Shown: positions 1 to 8,654, counted from the first letter of the stretch. The stretch is 60,249 nucleotides of DNA from an uncultured bacterium (GCA_903868125.1 CAIPUE010000029.1:1-60249); one strand, 5' to 3'. Program-made: numbers and translations. The notes: a model not told the origin generated them from the sequence alone.

Positions 1-184
1 CTTATCAACTCATCGACTTATAAACTTATAAACTTATAACCAATAAATAACTTATCAACTCATCGACTTATAAACTTATAAACTTATAACCAATAAATAA
101 CTTATCAACTCATCGACTTATAAACTTATAAACTTATAACCAATAAATAACTTATCAACTCATCGACTTATAAACTTATAAACT
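1..184. repeat. 50-bp tandem repeat, about 3.7 copies
   Basis: A 50-bp unit starts at 1, 51, 101 and 151 with no differences that I can see. The last copy breaks off near 184, just before the cysE ribosome binding site. Inside each unit is a smaller period-8 array (CTTATAAA, CTTATAAA, CTTATAAC). The window begins inside the array, so the true copy number is unknown. There are no unique spacers, so it is not CRISPR-like. Confidence 0.97.
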
Positions 185-198
185 AACAAAGGAGCTCA

Positions 199-852
199 AT
201 GTTAATAAAAATATTTCAAACCCTAAAAGAAGATATAGGAACAATTTACAGAAAAGACCCTGCTGCGAGGAATTTAATCGAGGTTGTTTTTTGCTATCCG
301 GGGTTTCATGCGCTTTTGTTATACAGATTTGCCCACAAGCTTTGGGTTTCGCAAATCCCTGTAATCCCAAGAATGATTTCAACTTTTGCAAGGTTTTTGA
401 CGGGAATTGATATTCATCCCGGTGCGAAAATAGGTAGAAGATTTTTTATAGATCACGGCATGGGGGTTGTGATAGGTGAAACTGCAGAAATAGGTGATGA
501 CGTCCTGCTATATCAGGGAGTAACGCTGGGTGGAACAAGCTCTAAGTCTGAGAAACGTCACCCAACATTGGGACGAGGTGTTGTTGTAGGCGCAGGAGCA
601 AAGGTTTTGGGTAATATTACTTTGGGTAATTATGCTAAAATCGGTGCAGGTTCAGTGGTGGTTAATGATGTTCCTGAACATTCAACAGTTGTGGGTGTTC
701 CGGGGCGAATTGTTGTTCAAAAAATATTTAAAGATAACGGGGTTCTGATGCACAACAGAATTCCAGACCCGATTACCTGTGAATTAAATCGGTTGAAATA
801 TGAAATTAAGGATTTGCAAGAAATGGTTTACGGAAATAAACCTAATACTTAA
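199..852 (+). CDS. cysE: Serine O-acetyltransferase
   Basis: This enzyme acetylates L-serine with acetyl-CoA to O-acetylserine, the first committed step of cysteine synthesis in the cytoplasm. The 217-aa protein has the family DPAARN motif near residues 20-25. It then has left-handed beta-helix hexapeptide repeats, including [16 protein letters not shown] and [11 protein letters not shown], and the KRHPTLG segment typical of CysE. The length fits the short bacterial type. AAAGGAG lies just upstream of the ATG. The 50-bp tandem repeat ends about 14 bp before the start, so copy-number change there could alter expression. No other cysteine gene is adjacent. Confidence 0.95.
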   Translation: MLIKIFQTLKEDIGTIYRKDPAARNLIEVVFCYPGFHALLLYRFAHKLWVSQIPVIPRMISTFARFLTGIDIHPGAKIGRRFFIDHGMGVVIGETAEIGDDVLLYQGVTLGGTSSKSEKRHPTLGRGVVVGAGAKVLGNITLGNYAKIGAGSVVVNDVPEHSTVVGVPGRIVVQKIFKDNGVLMHNRIPDPITCELNRLKYEIKDLQEMVYGNKPNT

Positions 853-946
853 GCCCAAACCAGCCAAAGTCATCTATTTACATGATGTAAGATCCCCCTT
901 ATTTTATACAATTATAGTAGGCGTTTAGTACTAACTGGGATGATTA

Positions 947-1768
947 ATGCATCAGAATTTAGAATACAATTCCTATAGCAAAATAAAAAGACTCGCGGAC
1001 GTTGAGTTGGCTTCTTTATGGAGTGAATATTTTAAAGATAAATCCAATAAAAAAATTCGTGATTTGCTTATAGTTCAGTACATTTACTTGACACGATATG
1101 TTGTAGGTAGAGTGAAAGTGGCGTTGCCGCCTACTTTTTCCATTGAGGACATTTCAAGCTACGGCGTTGAAGGACTAATTGATGCGATAGAAAAATATTC
1201 ACCGGACAAAGGTGCAAGGTTTGAAACTTATGCACTTATGCGCATTAGAGGGAATATTATTGATAAAATCCGCTCTCAGGATTTTTTACCAAGAAGTGCA
1301 AGAAAAAAGATTAAAGATGTAAAAGAAGCACAAGAACATCTTAAACAAAAATTAGGCAGACAGCCGACTTCTTCTGAAATCGGTGAGTTGCTTGGGTTAG
1401 AGAAAGAAAAAGTTGATCAAATATTAGCCGAAGATACAACAATAACCTCTCTTTATGACAAAAAAGGTTCCTCTGATGAAAGTATTGAAATCATTGATAC
1501 CATTCAAGATAACCGCCTTACTCCGCAAGAAGAGATGGAAGAAAAAGATGTTAAGAAAGAATTGGAACATGCACTCAAGAGGCTACCCGAACGAGAGCGT
1601 ATGATAATGGTACTTTATTACCATGAGAACATGACGCTTAAAGAAATCGGCGAAACTATCGAAATCTCCGAATCAAGAGTTTGCCAGCTTCATGCTCAGG
1701 CGATTATGAAACTGAAAAACATCTTAAGCGAAAATCGTTCGCTCAACTTGAATAAAAGAATTGTCTAA
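947..1768 (+). CDS. Sigma-70 family RNA polymerase sigma factor, FliA/WhiG type
   Basis: This alternative sigma factor directs core RNA polymerase to a specific promoter class. The 273-aa protein has region 2 (RDLLIVQYIYLTRYVVGRV through FETYALMRIRGNIIDKIR), region 3 (LGRQPTSSEIGELLGL) and region 4 (LPERERMIMVLYYHENMTLKEIG with a following helix-turn-helix). This is the compact sigma-28 layout without the long region 1 of housekeeping sigmas. No flagellar or sporulation gene is seen nearby, so the regulon cannot be told from this window and I give no symbol. The start is the ATG after a weak GGGATGA. Confidence 0.88.
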   Translation: MHQNLEYNSYSKIKRLADVELASLWSEYFKDKSNKKIRDLLIVQYIYLTRYVVGRVKVALPPTFSIEDISSYGVEGLIDAIEKYSPDKGARFETYALMRIRGNIIDKIRSQDFLPRSARKKIKDVKEAQEHLKQKLGRQPTSSEIGELLGLEKEKVDQILAEDTTITSLYDKKGSSDESIEIIDTIQDNRLTPQEEMEEKDVKKELEHALKRLPERERMIMVLYYHENMTLKEIGETIEISESRVCQLHAQAIMKLKNILSENRSLNLNKRIV

Positions 1769-1826
1769 ATGGGTGAAAACCTTTAAATCAATTGCATTTT
1801 GTATATAATTATTATAAACTGGGTGT

Positions 1827-2795
1827 ATGAAAAAAATTCTTGTGATATTGCCCAAAAGCGGGGAAGACAAACTTATTATGGAAGGGTTTGCCAATGGTTT
1901 TGAGCTGAATAAATGCAGGGTAATTCGAAAAATGGTGGACGAATTAACATCGGAAGAACTTGAGAAATTTAAACCCGACATGATTTTGGGGTATGATTAT
2001 TCCTTTTTGGCAGACGAAAATTGCACCCAAATAATTAAAACCTCTGATTGCAAAAATCTTGTTTGCTATTTTGCAGATGAACCTGAAAGGGAATACCTAC
2101 TTGGTAATAAAACTAATCTTTATAATGAGTTAAAAAAAATCAAGCCGAGAGTTTTCATTTGGGACAAAGATTTTAGTAATGAATTTAAAAACAGTATTTA
2201 TCTACCGCTTGCGGTGAATTCTAAAAAATACATGAATGATTTTTCGGGCTACAAATATTCTATCAGTTTTGTCGGAAGCCCTCTGGGTGATATTTGCCAG
2301 AAAATTCTATGTGAATTGGTGACAGTTTTTAAAAACAAACTGAATATTTTTGCAGATGAAAAAATATTTTTACAAAGCCTGAAAGAAATTAAAACAAAAG
2401 GATTATTGGATGAGGGCGATTTGGAAATTTATTCAAACTGCAGGCATGAATTCATTGAAAAAGAGGAGGAGTTGGCAAAAATTTATAACTCTTCTAAGAT
2501 AAACTTGAATATAACTTTACAAGGAAAATCTTCGATAAATTACCGCGTTTTTGAAGTTTTGGCGTCAGGTGGATTTTTACTCACTGATGAAAGAGCAGAT
2601 TTGGGCAAGTATTTTGAAATTTCAAAGCATTTGGAAACATACAAAAACACTGATGATTTGATTGATAAAATAAATTTTTATTTAAATAATTTAAATATAG
2701 CGCAAAAAATGGCGCAACTTGGAAAATTTGAAGTAACAGAAAATCATACTTTTGGCGCGCGAGCCAGAATTATTCTTAAAAATATTTTTTTATAA
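1827..2795 (+). CDS. CgeB-like glycosyltransferase family protein
   Basis: A 322-aa cytoplasmic protein. Its C-terminal part, INYRVFEVLASGGFLLTDER followed by DLGKYFE, is the signature of CgeB-like / glycosyl transferases group 1 family proteins, where the Glu and the GG loop bind the sugar nucleotide. The N-terminal half looks like a Rossmann domain (KKILVILPKSGEDKL). It probably transfers a sugar to a surface or spore-coat-like glycan, but acceptor and donor cannot be read from the sequence. A TATAAT sequence at about 1803 gives a possible promoter separating it from the sigma factor gene. Confidence 0.72.
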   Translation: MKKILVILPKSGEDKLIMEGFANGFELNKCRVIRKMVDELTSEELEKFKPDMILGYDYSFLADENCTQIIKTSDCKNLVCYFADEPEREYLLGNKTNLYNELKKIKPRVFIWDKDFSNEFKNSIYLPLAVNSKKYMNDFSGYKYSISFVGSPLGDICQKILCELVTVFKNKLNIFADEKIFLQSLKEIKTKGLLDEGDLEIYSNCRHEFIEKEEELAKIYNSSKINLNITLQGKSSINYRVFEVLASGGFLLTDERADLGKYFEISKHLETYKNTDDLIDKINFYLNNLNIAQKMAQLGKFEVTENHTFGARARIILKNIFL

Positions 2796-2883
2796 AGGGA
2801 ACCCGATTTTTAAGAATGGTAAAGATAATGCCCTTATTGAAAATACTGTTATAATATTAGAATGTGAGAATGGAGAATAAACA

Positions 2884-4080
2884 ATGGACACAATTAAAAA
2901 AACGAAGATAACACCTGCTGATAAAGTACTAAATTTAGAGAAGTATATATTTGTTGAGTTGGACGAACAAAAAGAAAAAGCACGTAATGAAGGTATGGAT
3001 TTAATAGATTTAGGGATAGGCAATCCTGATAGACCTACGCCAAAACCAATAATTAAAGCGGCAATTAAATCAATGAAAGACTCTAAAAGTCATGGTTATC
3101 CTGATTTTAAAGGAAAAGCGAACTTTCAGGCAACAATCAAAGAATGGATGAAAAAACGATATAATGTTGAACTTGGTTCTGATTTCACGGCTCAGGCTGT
3201 GAATGGGGGGAAAGAAGGTATAGCTCAAATTTCTTTGGCGTTTACAAATCCGGGGGATTTGAACATTGTTCCTGACCCTTATTATCCTGTCTTATCAAGA
3301 GGGACTTGGGTTGCAAGCGGCGAAGTTTATCATTTGCCTTTAACCGAAGAAAATGATTTTTTACCTGATTTAGATTCAATCCCAAAAGAAATCGCCCAAA
3401 AAGCAAAACTCTTAATCATAAACTATCCGAATAATCCGACGGGTGCGGTTGCCCCAAGAGAATTTCTGGAAAAAGCAGTGAATTTTTGTATTGAAAATAA
3501 TATTTTGTTGCTTTCGGATTTAGCTTACGGCGAAGTTTGCTACGAAAATTACAGACCTTTGAGTATTTTCTCAATCAAGGGCGCAGAAGATGTTGCACTT
3601 GAAGTTCACACTTGTTCAAAAACATTCAACATGGCTGGTTGGCGAGTTGGATTTGTAATCGGGAAAAAAGAATTTGTTGACGTGGTGTCCGCTATAAAAA
3701 TAAATTTTGACTATGGAACTTCCACAATAATGCAAGATGCCGCAATTGCAGCTATGAAAATGCCGCATAAGTATATTAAGGTTACAATGGATGAATATGA
3801 ACAACGCAGAAATTACATGGTTAAAGCTTTGCAGGAGCTAGGATGGGATGTTAAAAAATCCAATGCTACAATGTATTTGTGGCTAAAAGTTCCATCAGGA
3901 AGAACTTCTAAAGAATTTTGCAAAATGGTTATGGATAAAACCGGAGTAGTATTTACGCCGGGCGTTGCCTTTGGCAAAATGTCTGATAATTATTTCAGAG
4001 TTTCAATAGTTCAAAAAGAAAAAAGATTAAAAGAAGCAATCGAAAGGTTAAAAAAGGCAAACATTCGTTATGAAGGCTAA
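2884..4080 (+). CDS. dapL: LL-diaminopimelate aminotransferase (class I PLP aminotransferase)
   Basis: A 398-aa fold-type I aminotransferase. The PLP lysine is in CSKTFNMAGWRVGF, and the substrate/cofactor motifs are GIGNPDRPTP near residue 41 and NYPNNPTGAV near residue 180. Length and motifs match DapL, which converts tetrahydrodipicolinate directly to LL-diaminopimelate for lysine and peptidoglycan, the route used by cyanobacteria and chlamydiae. GGAG precedes the ATG. The next gene overlaps its last 11 bases in another frame. A related aminotransferase with another substrate is possible, but the pattern fits DapL best. Confidence 0.78.
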   Translation: MDTIKKTKITPADKVLNLEKYIFVELDEQKEKARNEGMDLIDLGIGNPDRPTPKPIIKAAIKSMKDSKSHGYPDFKGKANFQATIKEWMKKRYNVELGSDFTAQAVNGGKEGIAQISLAFTNPGDLNIVPDPYYPVLSRGTWVASGEVYHLPLTEENDFLPDLDSIPKEIAQKAKLLIINYPNNPTGAVAPREFLEKAVNFCIENNILLLSDLAYGEVCYENYRPLSIFSIKGAEDVALEVHTCSKTFNMAGWRVGFVIGKKEFVDVVSAIKINFDYGTSTIMQDAAIAAMKMPHKYIKVTMDEYEQRRNYMVKALQELGWDVKKSNATMYLWLKVPSGRTSKEFCKMVMDKTGVVFTPGVAFGKMSDNYFRVSIVQKEKRLKEAIERLKKANIRYEG

Positions 4081-4852
4081 AAACACAACTGTATTTTTAA
4101 TAACTTTGGCTTTAGGTCTAAATTTGGTAGTTCTGCCATCTTTTGCGAAGATTGATGGCGGAATTTCTAAAAATAATTTTTATGGCACGGATAATACTAT
4201 TATGAGCGAAATTATCCCGAATAAAGCTCTCACAACCGAAAAATATTGGGAGAAAAATCTTTTTTATTTTAATAAATATCGCCCTTTGTTTATGCTCTCA
4301 AATAAGGAGCTTTATGATTTATTGCCCAAGGAAGATATTAGTGTTATGCAACGGATTATAACCCCATCAGTTTATAATATTTCACTAAAGACATCTTCCG
4401 TAAAAAAAATTTCTCTTGTCTCAAGTCCACCACCATCAAGGAAAGAAGACAAGCCTACAAATATTGTTGCAAAAAATAATAAACCGGATATTAAATTAAT
4501 TTCCAAGTATGAGCAGGCAAAAAATCCTGAAACCGAACCCGAAAAAAAACTTGAAGTAGTAATTATATTGAAAAATTCAAAAAATATTTCTAATTACAAC
4601 TTAGCACTTGATTTGTTGGACGATGTGATTGAAAAAGAACCTTACAACGCCTATGCGTTTTATATCAAGGGAGAATTGTATTCACAACAGAATGATTTTG
4701 AAAATGCGATGAAAAATTATATAGAAGCTTTGAAAATAAATCCTTACAGCAAACAATCTTGCATCGGGATTGCAAAAATCCTTGAACTGACTAACAAGGA
4801 ACTTGCCCAAAAATATTACGATAGAGCTAAAATAAGCGATGCCGGACTATAA
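4070..4852 (+). CDS. Exported TPR-repeat protein of unknown function
   Basis: A 260-aa protein with a probable Sec signal peptide: a basic start, then hydrophobic residues 8-22, and a likely cleavage after PSFA. The middle is polar and Lys/Pro rich. The last 80 residues carry at least one to two tetratricopeptide repeats (AYAFYIKGELYSQQNDFENA and the following helix). The ATG overlaps the dapL stop by 11 bp, which suggests co-transcription. TPRs imply protein-protein contact outside the membrane; the partner is unknown. There is no lipobox cysteine. Confidence 0.7.
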   Translation: MKAKNTTVFLITLALGLNLVVLPSFAKIDGGISKNNFYGTDNTIMSEIIPNKALTTEKYWEKNLFYFNKYRPLFMLSNKELYDLLPKEDISVMQRIITPSVYNISLKTSSVKKISLVSSPPPSRKEDKPTNIVAKNNKPDIKLISKYEQAKNPETEPEKKLEVVIILKNSKNISNYNLALDLLDDVIEKEPYNAYAFYIKGELYSQQNDFENAMKNYIEALKINPYSKQSCIGIAKILELTNKELAQKYYDRAKISDAGL

Positions 4853-4900
4853 AACAGCATATTAAATGCAATATTTTTTCATTAAATTATTAGGCAAAGA

Positions 4901-5554
4901 TTATTTTTTAGAATATTTTTCCTTTAAATGCATTTGATAAATTAAAACATCTTTTTCATTTGCCGCCGGTTGCATTTTTTGCAATTGTTCTATTTTTTGC
5001 CCATATTTTTGCAATTGAATTTGTAGTTTTGCAATTTTATTATCATATTCTTTTGTTTGTTTATCGTAAGGCCAAATAATTTTTGCTAATCTGTTCATTA
5101 TAAGTTTATTTTTTTCGAATTCAAATACTCTGACTTGTTTTTCACAAAAACGTTTTTGTTTTTCTAATCCCGCAAGTTTTTGAGTATAGTTAGTTCTGAT
5201 TTGTTTTTGAAATTGTGTTAGGTCTTCTATAAGTTCTTTTTTAAACTCTTTTATTTTGTCATGACGACCAGCGTAATTGTTTAGAGAATTCTTAATTTGT
5301 TCTATTTCTTTTGTTTCTAAAGAAGCAGAAGTTTTGTAAGATGCATCTGCGCATATTTTTACCGATAAGACTAATGAATTGAGAAGTTTTTCATAATCTG
5401 CCTTAATCTCTTGTTCTTTATCTTCTTTGGGTTTTGGATAGCAATTCACAAATTCTTTTTCAATAGCACTTATTGTATTTTTAATTGTGTTCGCATCTTC
5501 TGTATTTTTAAATTCCAGTGTCAGATACTCGTTTAATGTTATACTCGCAGTCAT
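4901..5554 (-). CDS. Predicted coiled-coil protein, unknown function
   Basis: A 217-aa, charged, mostly helical protein with no signal peptide or membrane segment. Residues about 90-200 show long Lys/Glu/Gln-rich heptads (LAGLEKQKRFCEKQVRVFEF, then KLQIQLQKYGQKIEQLQKM), a strong sign of a coiled coil. AGGAG lies upstream of the ATG. I do not recognise a family. It stands alone on the minus strand, convergent with the upstream TPR gene, with about 190 bp to ubiE that hold a palindromic repeat. Confidence 0.68.
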   Translation of the reverse strand: MTASITLNEYLTLEFKNTEDANTIKNTISAIEKEFVNCYPKPKEDKEQEIKADYEKLLNSLVLSVKICADASYKTSASLETKEIEQIKNSLNNYAGRHDKIKEFKKELIEDLTQFQKQIRTNYTQKLAGLEKQKRFCEKQVRVFEFEKNKLIMNRLAKIIWPYDKQTKEYDNKIAKLQIQLQKYGQKIEQLQKMQPAANEKDVLIYQMHLKEKYSKK

Positions 5555-5682
5555 AAGCTCTCCTCGTAGTGCTTTATCTGTTTCTTATATATATAAAGTT
5601 TATATAAGAAAAAAAGTTGCTATTTGCAATCTTTACATCTTAATAAAAGTTTACAAAAATGACCGCTATTCTTTTATTTATA

Positions 5683-5740
5683 GGATGAGGACAAGGAATA
5701 ATTCCAAAATATACAATTTTGAGAATTTTTCCGCAGCCTC
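5683..5740 (+). repeat. MITE-like palindromic element, copy 1
   Basis: A short AT-rich intergenic element with inverted ends (AGGATGAGGAC on the left, TTTTTCCGCAGCCTC on the right). Its core at 5687-5719 matches the reverse complement of 52389-52421 at 32 of 33 positions. It sits 5 bp beyond the ubiE stop codon, so it may also act as a 3' end structure for ubiE. Confidence 0.85.
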
Positions 5741-5745
5741 AATAA

Positions 5746-6432
5746 TTATTTTTTAGAAATTTGTGAAGCGATTTGCCCAAATAAATAATTTTTATTTTTC
5801 ACATCAGAAAAACCAATTTCCTTAAACAGTTCTACGAGTTGATATTGAGAAGGAAAATCTTCGTTTGAAACAGCAAGATATTTGTAAGGAGTTTCGTCAC
5901 CATGGAAAATTTTGCCCAAAAAAGCTACCCAGAAATACATGTATGGTTTAAAAAAAATATTTAAAAATTTATTTGGTTTGCCAAGGTCAAGGTTAATAAA
6001 AGTCCCTTCTTTTTTCAAAACCCTGTAAATTTCACTCAACATTTTTTTAATATCTTCCGTGTTTCTAAGCCCAAAAGAAATTATACACAAGTCTAATTGT
6101 TCATTTTTAAACGGTAATTGTGTACAATCTGCATCCAAAAACTCAATTTCAGGGTATTTAATTCTCGCAACTTTAAGCATCTCTTGCGAAAAATCAACAC
6201 CTATAATTTTTGCGTATGGATATTTTTCCTTTAAAATTCCCGCCAAATCGCCTGTTCCTGTACATAAATCAAGAATTTCAGAATCATTGTTAAGGTTTAA
6301 ATATTTTATCACATCTTTTTTTATACGTTTATGCAACCCAAAAGTCATAATAGTATTCAATTTGTCGTAATTGTTTGCTATTTGGTTAAACATTTTTTTT
6401 ATTCTTTGGGGAGTTTTAGAACATTTTTCCAT
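5746..6432 (-). CDS. ubiE: Demethylmenaquinone methyltransferase / UbiE family
   Basis: A SAM-dependent C-methyltransferase that makes menaquinone from demethylmenaquinone (or its ubiquinone analogue). Motif I, LDLCTGTGDLA, binds SAM; DADCTQLPF and SFGLRNTEDI are family signatures, and the N-terminus MFNQIANNYDKLN is typical. I start at the ATG (about 228 aa); a GTG 12 nt upstream is the alternative. No other quinone gene is nearby. The window alone does not show whether the cell respires, but the gene suggests a menaquinone-type carrier. Confidence 0.9.
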   Translation of the reverse strand: MEKCSKTPQRIKKMFNQIANNYDKLNTIMTFGLHKRIKKDVIKYLNLNNDSEILDLCTGTGDLAGILKEKYPYAKIIGVDFSQEMLKVARIKYPEIEFLDADCTQLPFKNEQLDLCIISFGLRNTEDIKKMLSEIYRVLKKEGTFINLDLGKPNKFLNIFFKPYMYFWVAFLGKIFHGDETPYKYLAVSNEDFPSQYQLVELFKEIGFSDVKNKNYLFGQIASQISKK

Positions 6433-6463
6433 ATTTATATCCACATAATCACTTCAAGAAAAA

Positions 6464-6763
6464 TTACGCAATCTCCCTTTTGGGGCAAATAACCTCAATA
6501 TCATCGAAGTTTGTACGTTGTTTTGCTTGCCACAAATCATATTTCAATTGCAACCTAAGCCATATTTCAGGCGAAGTCCCGAGAGCCTTTGCCAACTTTA
6601 AAGCCATTTCAGGGCTTATGCCAACTCTCTCATTAACAATTTTTGATAAATTTTTACGACTCGTTCCAATCTTTAAAGCAAAACCAGAAACACTAAAGCC
6701 CAAAGGTCTAATATATTCTTCTAATAAAATTTCACCCGGATGAGGGGGATTAAACATTTCCAT
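6464..6763 (-). CDS. higA: HigA-family antitoxin, XRE helix-turn-helix
   Basis: A 99-aa DNA-binding antitoxin of the VapI/HigA group. It begins with the family motif HPGEILLEEYI and carries an XRE-type HTH (SGFALKIGTSRKNLSKIVNE). It should bind and silence the HigB nuclease encoded just upstream and repress their shared promoter. It starts 12 bp after the end of the toxin gene. Toxin first, antitoxin second is the usual higBA order. Confidence 0.9.
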   Translation of the reverse strand: MEMFNPPHPGEILLEEYIRPLGFSVSGFALKIGTSRKNLSKIVNERVGISPEMALKLAKALGTSPEIWLRLQLKYDLWQAKQRTNFDDIEVICPKREIA

Positions 6764-6775
6764 AAATTTTTCCTT

Positions 6776-7045
6776 TCAGTGATAATCTACAATATAAACA
6801 TTTTCTTCTTTAAGTTCAAATGTTATCCGCCAATTTCCATTAACCCTCATTGACCATAATCCCTGCAAATCACCTTTGAGCTGATGGAGATAAGTACTGT
6901 TAAAATTAATTTCAGATATATCAGTTATTTCATCTAAAATTGCAAGAATACGCCTAAGCTTTTTTTGATGTTCAGGGTTAATACCTTTTGTATTACCTGT
7001 TTTAAAAAAAAATTCAAGACCTTTATGTTTAAAAGATTTTATCAT
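6776..7045 (-). CDS. higB: HigB-family toxin (RelE-like mRNA interferase)
   Basis: An 89-aa basic protein of the plasmid-maintenance killer/HigB family, expected to cut mRNA on the ribosome. Conserved stretches are MIKSFKHKGLEFFF, LHQLKGDLQGLWSMRVNGNW and a C-terminal VYIVDYH with the terminal His usual in this group. The promoter is so close that the mRNA has almost no 5' leader. A second, diverged higBA pair lies at 51702-52286. Confidence 0.9.
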   Translation of the reverse strand: MIKSFKHKGLEFFFKTGNTKGINPEHQKKLRRILAILDEITDISEINFNSTYLHQLKGDLQGLWSMRVNGNWRITFELKEENVYIVDYH

Positions 7046-7054
7046 GTTGTTTCT

Positions 7055-7083
7055 ATTATAACCTATAACGTTACAGGTGTCAA
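7055..7083 (-). promoter_or_regulatory. higBA promoter with palindromic operator
   Basis: On the minus strand, TTGACA (7078-7083) and TATAAT (7055-7060) are separated by exactly 17 bp. The spacer is an imperfect palindrome, CCTGTAACGTTATAGG (7062-7077), and so a likely HigA operator. The expected transcription start lies only 3-4 nt before the higB ATG, so the message is nearly leaderless. Confidence 0.82.
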
Positions 7084-7110
7084 GCCTCTTCTTTGCTGAT
7101 GAAAAAAGTA

Positions 7111-8424
7111 TTAAGCCACAACATTACCCTGTTTTAATTTTTTATGAATTTCTTTTTTCACCATAAAGTCCTTATTGTCCTTGTTCATAAATCTCATGGC
7201 AAGCATTATTCCCGGAACAACAAGCCCCAAAACGCCCATGCAAACACCTATATTTTTGATTATAGAGCCTTTTTTCAATTTAATAGTTTTATTCAAAAAT
7301 ACCTCTATTCCCTCGCCTGAAGTCGAATATTGTTTATATAATTTTTCTAATTTCCCGCTAATACTTTTAACTTCATCTAAGTCAATATAGTGCTGAGTAT
7401 CTACTTTGCCTGTGTTTTTGTCGAGTTTAATAATACCTGATTCTTTAGCCATTTTGACAATTAAATTATCTCCTTTTGTGCATAAAAATTCGTATATTTC
7501 TTCTGTTTTGTGCACGTTGTTAAATTCTTCGATATTTGCTTTAACCAAGCCCGTCTTAAACTTTTCTTTTAATTCTTTTACTTGAAGTGCTCTAATATCT
7601 AAATCAATTGATTTGTTATATTTTTGCTCTGATTTTGTCTCAAAATGTTCCTGAATTTTTTTGCCCGCAAAATATATAAATGCCCAGAAACTTCCTTCTT
7701 TTATTACATAGCCCATAAAATCCTGAGGGTTTCTTGATTCTCCCAATCTTGACGCCGTAATCCCACCATCGACAATCATCATATTTTTAACCGGATTAAA
7801 CATAAAATCCTGAAGCGCGTGTAAATTCATACCAAAACTCGGGTTCTGATTTTTAGTATCTGATTTTATCGACTTAAAGGCAGGAGACATTTTCCCCTTG
7901 AAATATTCTTCTTTTAGTTTCTTTTCTGTTTCTTCTTTATGGATTTCTTTGATTATATTCTTTTCCGTATGTTTATGTCTAAAAGTTGTTAATGCAGAAT
8001 AGGAAATTAGTGTCAAGGCGGTAGAAACAAGAAATTTCGCTAAATTTAAGCCTTTGACCATCTTGATATTATCTGCTGCTTTTTTAATACTTTCTTTTAT
8101 TTCAGGTGTTGGGGCGTGTTGAATAGCTTTTTTTAAGATATTTTTATCATTTAAAACTCTAACATCTATGTGAGGGCTGTATTTTGCTAATTTATAAAGA
8201 GTTAAATCGATTACTTTTTTGTAAAACGGAATTCCGCCAAGCCATATTGCGGTACTTCCAAATTCATCAATAAATCTATCTTTTCCTTCTACTTCTTTTC
8301 CGGCGATATAAGAACTGGTTGTCATGCCTCCAATGTGGGCAATATCCTTAACCATAATTGGTAAAAGTGAATTATTATTTCCTAAGCTTGAAAATATTTT
8401 TACTGTTGTTATCGGGTCAATCAT
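7111..8424 (-). CDS. Unknown membrane protein, 437 aa
   Basis: I do not recognise a named family. The protein has several hydrophobic stretches (GSTAIWLGGIPFY near 55, FLVSTALTLISYSAL near 130, SFWAFIYFAGKK near 245, and a strong C-terminal pair within GVLGLVVPGIMLAM). Lys/Glu-rich helical parts lie between them. The segment RLGESRNPQDFMGYVIKEG resembles RESTTRDYLGFMNWLVLGG of the 529-aa protein at 28084-29673. The spacing of N-terminal helices also looks alike, so I infer a shared superfamily. AAAGGAAAG precedes the ATG. The upstream region carries two short ORFs and an attenuator-like terminator. Confidence 0.75.
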   Translation of the reverse strand: MIDPITTVKIFSSLGNNNSLLPIMVKDIAHIGGMTTSSYIAGKEVEGKDRFIDEFGSTAIWLGGIPFYKKVIDLTLYKLAKYSPHIDVRVLNDKNILKKAIQHAPTPEIKESIKKAADNIKMVKGLNLAKFLVSTALTLISYSALTTFRHKHTEKNIIKEIHKEETEKKLKEEYFKGKMSPAFKSIKSDTKNQNPSFGMNLHALQDFMFNPVKNMMIVDGGITASRLGESRNPQDFMGYVIKEGSFWAFIYFAGKKIQEHFETKSEQKYNKSIDLDIRALQVKELKEKFKTGLVKANIEEFNNVHKTEEIYEFLCTKGDNLIVKMAKESGIIKLDKNTGKVDTQHYIDLDEVKSISGKLEKLYKQYSTSGEGIEVFLNKTIKLKKGSIIKNIGVCMGVLGLVVPGIMLAMRFMNKDNKDFMVKKEIHKKLKQGNVVA

Positions 8425-8468
8425 TTCTTTCCTTTTAAAAGCATTCTTTATGCTTATTACAATCTAAA

Positions 8469-8552
8469 TCACAAGCCCCAAGCTAAATTCATTAATTTGA
8501 CGATGGGAGCATTCGCCTTTATGATTGATTTTCGTCGAATATTTTTTATCAT
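8469..8552 (-). CDS. Candidate 27-aa basic small ORF upstream of the 437-aa gene
   Basis: On the minus strand an ATG with AAAGG at 6-nt spacing opens a 27-codon frame ending in TGA. The peptide starts MIKNIRRKSIIKANAPIVK and ends in a hydrophobic Trp-containing tail; it is clearly cationic. It lies between the terminator at 8655-8690 and the 437-aa gene, 44 nt before that gene's start. It could be a leader peptide, a small membrane peptide, or chance. Only the start context and ORF integrity support it. Confidence 0.35.
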   Translation of the reverse strand: MIKNIRRKSIIKANAPIVKLMNLAWGL

Positions 8553-8654
8553 TTTTTACCTTTCGCTATCGGATTAATTAACCCGACCCTATTTTTCTAA
8601 GTACCCTGAAAAAAAATAATGCTATTTTTTTCCTTTTTTTTTATATTTCGTAAC

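Noticed and set aside
1-184. CRISPR-like array before cysE
   Set aside because: The repeats are head-to-tail with no spacers and contain an inner period-8 repeat; this is a simple tandem repeat.
947-1768. Calling the sigma factor fliA and inferring flagella
   Set aside because: No flagellar gene or sigma-28 promoter was seen in the window; FliA, WhiG and other compact sigmas cannot be separated here.
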